A stretch of 64,000 bases of DNA from DASYKS01 sp031404815 (GTDB taxonomy: Bacteria > Acidobacteriota > Thermoanaerobaculia > Multivoradales > UBA5704). Positions 25,176 to 32,892 of this stretch are shown in pieces. The stretch spans positions 1 to 64,000 of the forward strand of contig JANNIH010000134.1 in assembly GCA_031404815.1 (NCBI GenBank), given 5' to 3'. The notes below the pieces were generated by a model. The model was given only the letters and a program-made list of their open reading frames with translations. It was not told the origin of the DNA and did not search any database. The number at the start of each line of letters is the position of its first letter. Position 1 is the stretch's first letter. Position numbers and translations under genes: made by a program.

Positions 25176-25958
25176 TCACCGCCTCGCCGCGAGCCAACCC
25201 GGCAGATCGGCGATCGAGTCCAGGACCACCGTGGCGCTTTCCAAGTAGCGCGCCTCGTCCTCGGGCCGATACTTGCCGGTGCGGAGAGCCACCGCGATCA
25301 TCCCCGCGTCGCGGGCGCCGCGGATGTCGGAGTCGAGATCGTCGCCGACCACCGCGACGGTGGTTAGATTCTCGACCCCCAGCTCCCCCGCCGCGGTGGC
25401 AAAGAAAGCCGCGGAGGGTTTGCCGATCAGCACCGCCTCGCGCCGGGTCGCGTATTCGAGCGCGGCGACGAACGGTCCGGCGTCGAGCTGGAGGCGCCCG
25501 TTCACACGCCAATAACGATTGCGTTGGATGGCGACCAACTCGGCGCCCGCGATCAGGTCGCGGAACGCGTCGTCGAGCAGAGGAAACGTCCATTCCTCCC
25601 CCAGGTCGCCCACCACCACGGCGTCCGGCCGCTCCACCACCCGTTCGAGCGCCTCAAACTCCTGCCAGGAAACTTCGGGGAGCAGCAGCTTGACCCGATA
25701 GAGCCCCCGAGCTGCGAGCCACCGCGCCGCCGCGGACGGTGCGGAGACGATCTCGGTGGCCGTCGCGGGAATTCCCATCCCGGACAGGAGCGCGGCAAGC
25801 TCTGCGCGCGGACGGCGGGTGGTGTTCGTGGTGAAGCGGAACGGAATCCCGAGGCGCCGGATCTCGGCCACCGCCTCGATCGCCCCAGGGATCGGCGCAT
25901 CGTCGAGGTAGAGCGTGCCATCGAGGTCGAGCAGGAGGGCGGCAGGGGCCTTGGGCAT
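25176..25958 (-). CDS. HAD-superfamily subclass IIA phosphatase
   Basis: A 260-residue HAD hydrolase of the NagD/LHPP/HDHD2 type. Motif I is LLLDLDGTLYLDD with the nucleophilic Asp; motif II is FTTNTTR; motif III Lys is in VLIGKPSAAFF; motif IV is VVGDDLDSDIRGA. A C2-type cap lies between motifs II and III. Substrates in this class are small phosphates and cannot be deduced. I chose the ATG at 25,958 over a TTG at 25,982. A terminator-like hairpin separates it from the FN3 gene. Confidence 0.85.
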   Translation of the reverse strand: MPKAPAALLLDLDGTLYLDDAPIPGAIEAVAEIRRLGIPFRFTTNTTRRPRAELAALLSGMGIPATATEIVSAPSAAARWLAARGLYRVKLLLPEVSWQEFEALERVVERPDAVVVGDLGEEWTFPLLDDAFRDLIAGAELVAIQRNRYWRVNGRLQLDAGPFVAALEYATRREAVLIGKPSAAFFATAAGELGVENLTTVAVVGDDLDSDIRGARDAGMIAVALRTGKYRPEDEARYLESATVVLDSIADLPGWLAARR

Positions 25959-25987
25959 GGCGAGATCGTAACCTGCCGCCAACGCCG

Positions 25988-26020
25988 AAAGGCCTTCCCC
26001 GACTGCGGGAAGGCCCTTTT
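25988..26020 (-). terminator. Rho-independent terminator-like hairpin
   Basis: AAAGGCCTTCCC and GGGAAGGCCCTTTT form a GC-rich stem about a 7-nt loop. It lies about 30 bp past the stop of the leftward FN3 gene and is followed on the minus strand by a short T-run. It would end that transcript before the HAD gene. Confidence 0.75.
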
Positions 26021-26048
26021 CGATCCGGAGGTGCTGCGGGGATGTTGC

Positions 26049-28460
26049 CTACGGGCAGCCCGCCACCCCGGTGAAATGAAACACCGCCGAAGTCACGCCG
26101 GAGTAGACGGTGTAGGCGTCGAACCAGTGGCAGGCGTTGGTCGGACTGCCGCTGGAAATCGTGTTCGACCAGGTCGTGTCAGCCGCGGGGGTCGCCTGGA
26201 AGGGTACGGTGACCCATGCACCCCAGACACCGGCCGAACTCCGCTCGCGCCAGATCAACTGGACGCTGCCGGTGCCGTTGGCGGCGTAGCCCGCCGCGGT
26301 GAGCGTACCCGCCGGACCCCAGGAGGTCTCGGCCTTTTGAATCCAGGCGATGCTGGTCGTGGGTGCGACGTTGACCGCGAGGAGGGAGAAAGTGTTGCTC
26401 CAGGCCGAGACCTGCGTGCCGATGTAGGAGCGGATGCGGAACTGGTACGAACCGAGCGGCGGATTGGCCCCGCCGGTGTAGGTCGTTACGTTGGCCCCGA
26501 GCGTCGCCATGTCGGAGAACGCGCTGCCCGAGTAGGAGAACTGAAGGGTAAAGCCCTGCTCGGTGGTGCTGTTGTCGGCCCAGGAGAGGTTGATCCGCGC
26601 CGTCGAGGAGTTGTAGGAACCGGTCAAGCCGGACGGGGCCGCGGGACCGCCCGCCGGAGTGGTGACGGTCGCGAGGTTCGAGAAGCCGGAACCGTTGGTA
26701 CCGTTCTGCGCCCGCACCCGATACTCGTACGAGGTCGAACCTTGCGCGGTATCGAGGACCAGGGTGGTGTTGGCGCCGACCGTCGCCGCCGTCGCGAAGG
26801 TCCCCGAAGGCAGGGTGCGGCGGTGCAGCTCGAACTGGGTCTCGTTGTTGCTGTTGTCCGTCCAGGTGAGACGAACCGAGGTGGCCGACAGTGCCGTGGC
26901 GACCAGACCGGTCGGCGCGACGGGGGTCGTGCTTGTGACGTTGATCACCCGGCTATAGGGGACATTGAGGTTGCGGCCGAAGGTGTCGCTCAACGCGGTC
27001 GCGACCAGCGTCTGGTTGCCCCCGCCTGAGAACGTGCGCGAGAAGGTCGTCGAACCGGCAGGGGGCGTCACCACCGTGCCACCGGTCCAGGTTCCCGGCG
27101 CCATCGAAAGATTGACCGCGTTGGCATACTTGTAGCAGGGGCGCATCTTGACGGTGTAGGTGGCGGTGGCCCCTTCGGCGACCGAGGAGGGGCCGAGGAT
27201 CATCGGCTGGAGCGCGGTCGAGCCGCCATTGCCGAGCAGGTCGCGCCAGGCGAGGTAATAGTCGTGGGTGCCGGCGTAGCGCACCCGATCAGGAAGCGCC
27301 CAACCACCCCAACCGTATGCGAGCTGGTACCCCCAGGAGAGATCGGCCACCAGGGCGCGCACCGTCTCGTTGTTGCCGTCGCCGTCGGCGTCGCCGCAGG
27401 CGTTGCCGAGGTAGCCCCAGACCCCCGCCTTCGCGTAGGCCTTCAAGCCCCCTTCGATGTAGGCGAAGCCATCGTCGTAGAGCGCCACCCGCAGCATCAC
27501 CCGGGCGTGCGCCGTCGCGCCCAAATCGACCGAGACGCTCGCGGTCGGACCGGTGAACTCGAACTGGTCCGAGAAGTCGTTGGTGCCCGAGCAGTCGTCC
27601 GGCGTGCAGGTGTAGGTGAAGGAGCCGGTCGCGGAGGCGTCGAGCGAAGCCGAGAGCTGAGCCGAAAGCGCCGCCTCGAACTTGGCGCCGACGTAGATCG
27701 GCAGGGTGAAGACCAGCCGCACGGGGATCGGGCCGACGGTGAAGCTCACTTCGCCCAGTTTCGGATCGTCCACCAGCCATTCTTTTTCATAGACCGCGCT
27801 CGCGTTCGCGGTCACCGACAGTGCACCGCTGCCGCTGATCGAAGCGCTGCCGCTCGCTGTCGCGCTCACGAACCGGAAGCCGACCGGAATGCCGAAACAT
27901 TTCCGGATCTGATAGGTCGCGGCGATCTGGACGTTGGCGGTCACCGGCAGGTCGATGTCCAAGCTGCCACTGAAAATGCCGCCCGAGAAAGGATAGCTCT
28001 TGTCCAGCAGGTTTTTGGAGTAGGGCCAGCTGCGATTGCGCGTTTCGGTCTTCCAACTGCAACCGAAAGATTTTTCGCTGATCGGTTCGTCGGCCCACTG
28101 CTCGAACCCCACAGGGAAGGTCGGCTGCTCCATCGCCTGGAGCAGATCCTGCGAGAAATAGATCAGGTTGGATTCGCTCGCCGAGGGAGGCAGGTCGGCA
28201 AAAGCCGAAGACAACAGGTCCTTCTGCTCATGCGAGACCGGGAGATTCGCCACGCCGCCCGGGCTCACTTCCCACATCATCGTGTTATTGCCGCTGCGCC
28301 CCTCCGGGTCGGCGTCGATCAGACGCCAGCCCGTTCCCGACGAGATCGTCCTCGTGCTGCCGGTCTCCAGTCCCTGCGCTTCGAGCCGCCCTCCGGCCAG
28401 AAGCCCTGCCGCCACGACGAAAAGCAGGGTGAAGTTTCGAAAGTATCGCGCTATCGTCAT
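26049..28460 (-). CDS. Secreted fibronectin type III protein
   Basis: An 803-residue exported protein. The signal peptide is at 1-28 (FTLLFVVAAGLLAGGRLEAQ). A long beta-rich N-terminal region (about 60-420) has CxxDDCS-type cysteines and no catalytic motif I know. Two FN3 domains follow (PVAPTGLVATALSATSVRLT near 510, PAAPSGLTGSYNSSTARINL near 610). The C-terminal domain ends in AVFHFTGVAGCP. Probably a surface or secreted binding protein. It is monocistronic, with a hairpin terminator after it and a stem-loop in its leader. Confidence 0.8.
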   Translation of the reverse strand: MTIARYFRNFTLLFVVAAGLLAGGRLEAQGLETGSTRTISSGTGWRLIDADPEGRSGNNTMMWEVSPGGVANLPVSHEQKDLLSSAFADLPPSASESNLIYFSQDLLQAMEQPTFPVGFEQWADEPISEKSFGCSWKTETRNRSWPYSKNLLDKSYPFSGGIFSGSLDIDLPVTANVQIAATYQIRKCFGIPVGFRFVSATASGSASISGSGALSVTANASAVYEKEWLVDDPKLGEVSFTVGPIPVRLVFTLPIYVGAKFEAALSAQLSASLDASATGSFTYTCTPDDCSGTNDFSDQFEFTGPTASVSVDLGATAHARVMLRVALYDDGFAYIEGGLKAYAKAGVWGYLGNACGDADGDGNNETVRALVADLSWGYQLAYGWGGWALPDRVRYAGTHDYYLAWRDLLGNGGSTALQPMILGPSSVAEGATATYTVKMRPCYKYANAVNLSMAPGTWTGGTVVTPPAGSTTFSRTFSGGGNQTLVATALSDTFGRNLNVPYSRVINVTSTTPVAPTGLVATALSATSVRLTWTDNSNNETQFELHRRTLPSGTFATAATVGANTTLVLDTAQGSTSYEYRVRAQNGTNGSGFSNLATVTTPAGGPAAPSGLTGSYNSSTARINLSWADNSTTEQGFTLQFSYSGSAFSDMATLGANVTTYTGGANPPLGSYQFRIRSYIGTQVSAWSNTFSLLAVNVAPTTSIAWIQKAETSWGPAGTLTAAGYAANGTGSVQLIWRERSSAGVWGAWVTVPFQATPAADTTWSNTISSGSPTNACHWFDAYTVYSGVTSAVFHFTGVAGCP

Positions 28461-28474
28461 CTTCCTTTTCCTTT

Positions 28475-28512
28475 CTGATGGGGAGGCGACGTACAGGCCC
28501 TCTTGCCATCAG
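28475..28512 (-). other. Stem-loop in the leader of the FN3 gene
   Basis: CTGATGG and CCATCAG form a perfect 7-bp stem around a 24-nt GC-rich loop, 15 nt upstream of the start codon. It matches no riboswitch I recognise. It could be the terminator of the DUF255 gene upstream or a regulatory leader. Confidence 0.35.
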
Positions 28513-28592
28513 GGCGGAAAAGGAAGGGAAACCGCATCACGCGATGGAGACGGCGAGACTCCGCCTCGGGTCCAACAGGGAACCGCCGCCCC

Positions 28593-30836
28593 CTACCCCA
28601 CCACCGCCAGCCGCGTGATCGGCGGCAGGCAGCGGTTCTCGTCACAGGCTTGGTAGGTGAGCATCAAGCGTGCGGTCTCGGTCTCTTCAAGCAGCTCGCC
28701 CTCGATCTCCACCGTGCCGGAATAAATCGCGAGCGGCGCGTCTCCGTACGCCATCTTCACTTTGTGCCCCGCCGGGTAGACGATCTCTTGAAGGCGCGCC
28801 CCCTCCGCTTCGACCAACGTGGGCACCAGAAACTCGGCGCTCGCCGGATTGGCGTTGAGGTGCCAGCCGGGTTCGATCACCAAGGTGAGCTTCCATCGGC
28901 GCCAGCCGTCGACGCGCGGTGGGGAGAGCTCGAAGTTCGGCTGGACCAGGCGTTCGGCTTGGCTCGCGAGATCCTCGAACGACGGCCCGGAAGGCTCGGC
29001 CCCCGGAACTTCGGCTGACAGGCGCCAGTAGCGGCGGGCGGCGATCGCCGTCGATTTGACCCCCTCCGGATGTTGAGAGACGACGGCGGCGACGGCCGAG
29101 AGGGCGCGACGCGCCGAGTCGAGATAGGTGCGTTCCCCGGTCTGTTCGAACAGCCCGAGCAGGTTGTCGATCGCGATCGCGTTGGCGGCCGGGAGCGCGC
29201 CGTCGAAAATGTCCTTCGAGCGGAAGAGCACATCGGCGCTTATCGCACAGGTGAAGAAACCGCCGTTCGGATCTTCCAGCCGGGCGCACTGCTCGGCGGA
29301 AAGATCGCGGGCGCTATCGAGCCAACGCCCCTCGCCGGTGGCGGAATGGAGGGCGAGCAGTCCGTGGATCAGATAGGCGTAGTCGGAATTGAACGCGGGG
29401 ACCTTCGCGACACCCCCGCGCCAGGTATGGTGAAGCGTGCCGTCCGGCCGCATCGCGGAGAGGACGAAGTCGGCGGCGCGCGCGGCGGCCGCCACCATAC
29501 CGGGTTCGCCGAGCAGCTCACCCGCGACCGCAAGGCCCGCGATCGCCGTGCCGTTCCAGTCGGCGAGGATCTTGTCGTCGGTTGCCGGCCGTTTGCGGGC
29601 GGCACGGGCGGCGAACAGCGTCTGGCGCGCCGGCTCGATCTCGCCGAGCAGCTCCGAGATCGGCATCCGTCGGCGCGTGGCTACCTCTTCGAACGACAGC
29701 GGCTGGTGGAGGACGTAGTGGGTCTCCTCGAAGAACGGCGGCCGATCGAAGCCGTAGAGCGGCGCCAAGAACGGCGTGTCCTCGCGGCCGAGGGTGGCTT
29801 CCAGCTCCGCCCGGGTCCAAACGTAGAAGGCGCCCTCGTGGCCATCAGTCTCGGCGTCGATCGCGCTCCAGAACGCCCCCTGGGGCGCGGTCATCTCGCG
29901 CGCCAAAAAAGCCGCCGTCTCGCGCACCACGCGCGCCGCCTGCGCGCTGCCGGTCCGGGCATGCTCGCGGGCGTACAGCTCGAGCAGCATGCCGTTGTCG
30001 TAGAGCATCTTTTCGAAATGCGGGATCTTCCACTCGCGATCGGTGGCGTAGCGATGGAAGCCGCCACCGATCTGGTCGTAGATCCCGCCGCGGGCCATTT
30101 GGTCGAGAGTAAAGGCGAGCATCTCGCCCGCGGCCGGCATCTTGGGGGCCACCTCGGCGAGCAGATGGAGGTTCGACGGGCTGGGGAACTTCGGCGCTCC
30201 GCCGAAGCCACCCCAAGCGGCATCGAAGCGCCTGCCTTGGGATTCCGCGGCGCGCAACGCTCCGACCGGCCCCGGCGGTGCGGCGGCGGGCGCGCTCCGC
30301 TGCTCCAGATAGCGGCGCATGGCGACTTCCAACTCCTCCCCCTGCATCACGACATCGGCCCGACGGGTCTGCCACGCCTCTGCGAGCTGGGCGAGCACCG
30401 CCCGGAAGCTCGGACGCCCCTGCCGGTCCTCGGGCGGGAAATAGGTGCCGGCGAAGAACGGCAGGAGATTCGGGGTGAGGAACACCGAGTTCGGCCACCC
30501 ACCCTGGCTGGTCAGGATCTGAGTAGCGGTCATGTAGATCTCATCCAGATCCGGCCGCTCTTCGCGGTCGAGCTTGATGTTGACGAATTCACGGTTCATC
30601 AGCGCCGCGATCTTCGGATCGGAGAACGACTCGCGCTCCATGACATGGCACCAGTAGCAGGTCGAATAGCCGACCGAAAGGAAGATCGGCTTCTGCTCCT
30701 CCCGGGCACGAGCGAGCGCCTCCGGCCCCCACGGGTACCAATCGACCGGGTTGTGTGCATGGAGCAAAAGGTAGGGGCTCGACTCATGAGCCAGGCGGTT
30801 GGTTAGGGAAGCGGTGGCGGAATTGGGGTCGGTCAT
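28593..30836 (-). CDS. DUF255 thioredoxin-fold / YyaL-type protein with C-terminal DsbD-like domain
   Basis: A 747-residue protein. The N-terminal thioredoxin-like domain has a CxxC active site, STCYWCHVMERESF (Cys60, Cys63), and the DUF255 hallmarks LLHAHNPVDWYPW and GGWPNSVFLTP. Residues about 220-600 form an (alpha/alpha)6 barrel like N-acylglucosamine epimerases (GGFHRYATDREWKIPHFEKM). The last roughly 120 residues (WHLNANPASAEFLVPT; LTYQACDENRCLPP with two Cys) resemble the N-terminal domain of DsbD, which is not part of the standard family architecture. It has no signal peptide, odd for a DsbD-like domain. The reaction is unknown for the family; redox chemistry is likely. Confidence 0.85.
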   Translation of the reverse strand: MTDPNSATASLTNRLAHESSPYLLLHAHNPVDWYPWGPEALARAREEQKPIFLSVGYSTCYWCHVMERESFSDPKIAALMNREFVNIKLDREERPDLDEIYMTATQILTSQGGWPNSVFLTPNLLPFFAGTYFPPEDRQGRPSFRAVLAQLAEAWQTRRADVVMQGEELEVAMRRYLEQRSAPAAAPPGPVGALRAAESQGRRFDAAWGGFGGAPKFPSPSNLHLLAEVAPKMPAAGEMLAFTLDQMARGGIYDQIGGGFHRYATDREWKIPHFEKMLYDNGMLLELYAREHARTGSAQAARVVRETAAFLAREMTAPQGAFWSAIDAETDGHEGAFYVWTRAELEATLGREDTPFLAPLYGFDRPPFFEETHYVLHQPLSFEEVATRRRMPISELLGEIEPARQTLFAARAARKRPATDDKILADWNGTAIAGLAVAGELLGEPGMVAAAARAADFVLSAMRPDGTLHHTWRGGVAKVPAFNSDYAYLIHGLLALHSATGEGRWLDSARDLSAEQCARLEDPNGGFFTCAISADVLFRSKDIFDGALPAANAIAIDNLLGLFEQTGERTYLDSARRALSAVAAVVSQHPEGVKSTAIAARRYWRLSAEVPGAEPSGPSFEDLASQAERLVQPNFELSPPRVDGWRRWKLTLVIEPGWHLNANPASAEFLVPTLVEAEGARLQEIVYPAGHKVKMAYGDAPLAIYSGTVEIEGELLEETETARLMLTYQACDENRCLPPITRLAVVG

Positions 30837-30999
30837 TAGTTCCTCGCGGCAAGAGAGGGGGCATTGTAGGCGGTGGGAGTGATAGTCTTACGAGTTGCCG
30901 CGGTTCGCGCCGCGGCCGCCGGGGTTGTTTGGAGGCCATCTCGAGCCATCAGGAGCCATCCGACGTCGAACCTTGACCCATCGGTCCACGGGAGGAGAT

Positions 31000-31263
31000 G
31001 TGGCACGTCAAAATTATCAGCACGGAAAGCGCCAGCGCGAGTTGGCCAAGAAACAGAAGCACGACGAAAAGCTCCAGCGGCGTATGGAGCGAAAGAACAA
31101 TCCTCTCTCCGACGATCCGAACGCTCAGGCCGAGCCGGTAGAAGGTATGGAGCCGATCGCTGGCGCCGAGACCACCGCCGATACCACCGCCGAGGCCACT
31201 GACACCGCCCTTGGCACCGAAGCGGCATCGGAAGCGTCCGTCGAACCCGAGGGAGCGGCGTAA
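31000..31263 (+). CDS. Small basic/acidic hypothetical protein
   Basis: An 87-residue protein with a strongly basic N-terminal half (ARQNYQHGKRQRELAKKQKH and on) that should form one charged helix, and an acidic Ala/Glu/Thr-rich C-terminus. Short proteins with the KRQRELAKKQK start are common conserved hypotheticals in several phyla. I use GTG at 31,000 with GGAGGAGA immediately upstream (spacing is tight). It is divergent from the DUF255 gene. A nucleic-acid-binding role is possible but unsupported. Confidence 0.6.
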   Translation: MARQNYQHGKRQRELAKKQKHDEKLQRRMERKNNPLSDDPNAQAEPVEGMEPIAGAETTADTTAEATDTALGTEAASEASVEPEGAA

Positions 31264-31318
31264 CCCTCGGTTGAAGGTGAGCCGGACGGGCGACGCAGAT
31301 GCCTCGACCGCGGGAAAG

Positions 31319-32377
31319 CTACCTCCCGTCGGCCCCGAGGCGCGCCGCCACCTCGGCAAAAGACTGGCGAAACTCCCGTTCCATCTCGGCTTTCCGCGGC
31401 TCCGGCAGGAAGGACGCCGCAAGCGCCGAGAGCGAAAAACCGGCGAGGTCGTTTGCGTCGTAGCCGAAGGTCTTCGCCAAGCGGGCGTATTCGGTCGAAA
31501 GGTCGGTGTCGAAGAACGGCGGGTCATCGGTGTTGACGTTGACCGCCGCTCCGGCGCGCCGAAGCCGGTCGAACGAATGGCTCGCCAGTTCCGGATAGAC
31601 GCCGAGGCAGACGTTGGACGACGGACAGATATCGAGCGGTATCTTCCGTTCGACCAGCGTTTCTACCAGGCCCGAATCCTCGGTCGCGCGGACGCCGTGG
31701 TCGATCCGATCGGGATCGACGACATCGAGCACCGAGCGGATCGAGTCCGGCCCGCCATGTTCCCCGCAATGGGCGACCAGGCGCAGCCCGGCTTGGCGCG
31801 CAGCCTCGAAATGGGCGCGGAACGGCTCGTTCGGATAGCCGTTCTCGATCCCCGCGAGGCCCACGGCGACGACCAACCCGGTCGTATCGGCGAGCGCCCA
31901 TTCGATCGTTGTGTCCGCCGCGGCGACGCTCACGTTCCTCACGATGTCGGGGATCAGGCGTAGGGTGACCCCGAGATCGCGCTCGGCCTCGGTGACCGCG
32001 TCGGCGATCGCGGCACGCACCGCCTCGCCGTCGGCGCCGTTGCCGAGATGGGTCTGGATGGTGAAATGCGCCTCGGTGTAAACGATGTTCTGGCGCGCCT
32101 GCTCGGCGAGCACATCGGAGGTGAGTAGCCGAAAATCCTCCGGCGTGCGGAGGCAACGAGAGCAGGTGAGGTAGATCTCGACGAAGTGGTCGAAATCGCG
32201 GAAGCGGAACCAGTCGCGAAGCCCCGCCTCGTCGCCCGCCGGCAGCTCGACCCGGTTGCGCCGCGCCAATTCGAGCAGCACGCCCGGGCGCATCGACCCT
32301 TCGAGGTGGACGTGGAGCTCGACCTTCGGAATCTTCTGGGCAAACCGATCGAGATCGATCGCCCCCGGTTCGTTCAC
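31319..32377 (-). CDS. add: Adenosine deaminase
   Basis: A 352-residue adenosine deaminase (purine nucleoside to inosine). Zinc and catalytic motifs are KVELHVHLEGS at the N-terminus, LVAHCGEHGGP (the catalytic Glu; most homologues have HAGE), RIDHGVRA, and NVNTDDPPFFDTDL (Asp-Asp). It is the last gene of a leftward housekeeping operon; its ATG overlaps the coaD stop by 4 nt. Adenine or 6-aminodeoxyfutalosine deaminases share the fold, so substrate specificity is probable rather than certain. It would feed the purine catabolic genes elsewhere in the window. Confidence 0.9.
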   Translation of the reverse strand: MNEPGAIDLDRFAQKIPKVELHVHLEGSMRPGVLLELARRNRVELPAGDEAGLRDWFRFRDFDHFVEIYLTCSRCLRTPEDFRLLTSDVLAEQARQNIVYTEAHFTIQTHLGNGADGEAVRAAIADAVTEAERDLGVTLRLIPDIVRNVSVAAADTTIEWALADTTGLVVAVGLAGIENGYPNEPFRAHFEAARQAGLRLVAHCGEHGGPDSIRSVLDVVDPDRIDHGVRATEDSGLVETLVERKIPLDICPSSNVCLGVYPELASHSFDRLRRAGAAVNVNTDDPPFFDTDLSTEYARLAKTFGYDANDLAGFSLSALAASFLPEPRKAEMEREFRQSFAEVAARLGADGR

Positions 32378-32892
32378 GAGCTCCTCCGGAGCGGCAGGCG
32401 TTCGCCGAGCAGCGCGAGCACCGACGACGGAACGAGCCCGGAGAGATCGCCCCCGAGCGCGAAGACCTCTTTGACCAGGCGGCTCGACAGGTAGCTGAAA
32501 TCTTCCTTCGGCATCATGAAAACAGTCTCGACGTTCGGGTTGAGCCGCCGATTCATCAGCGCCATCTGGAACTCGAACTCGAAATCGGACACCGCGCGCA
32601 AGCCCCGAACCACGGTGCGCGCACCCAAGCGGCGCATGAAATCGACCAACAGCCCGGAGAAGCTCTCGACCCGACAGGGCGCGCCGGGGAAGCGCTCGGC
32701 GAACAGGTCGCGCACCATCGCCACCCGTTCTTCGACCGAGAACAGCGGGCGCTTCTCTTCATTGAACAGCACCGCCACCACGACCTCTTCAAAGATCGGC
32801 AAGCAGCGCTCGACGATGTCCAAATGGCCGTTGTGAAACGGGTCGAACGAACCGGGATAGACCGCGATCCGTCGCGTCGGCGTGTCGGTCAT
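32374..32892 (-). CDS. coaD: Phosphopantetheine adenylyltransferase
   Basis: A 172-residue CoaD, the penultimate step of coenzyme A synthesis. Signature motifs are VYPGSFDPFHNGHLDIVERC (nucleotidyltransferase HxGH), VRGLRAVSDFEFEFQMALMN, and YLSSRLVKEVFALGGDLSGL. The length is slightly above the usual 160. It overlaps add by 4 nt downstream and the propeller gene by 4 nt upstream, so these three are translated together. Confidence 0.95.
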   Translation of the reverse strand: MTDTPTRRIAVYPGSFDPFHNGHLDIVERCLPIFEEVVVAVLFNEEKRPLFSVEERVAMVRDLFAERFPGAPCRVESFSGLLVDFMRRLGARTVVRGLRAVSDFEFEFQMALMNRRLNPNVETVFMMPKEDFSYLSSRLVKEVFALGGDLSGLVPSSVLALLGERLPLRRSS

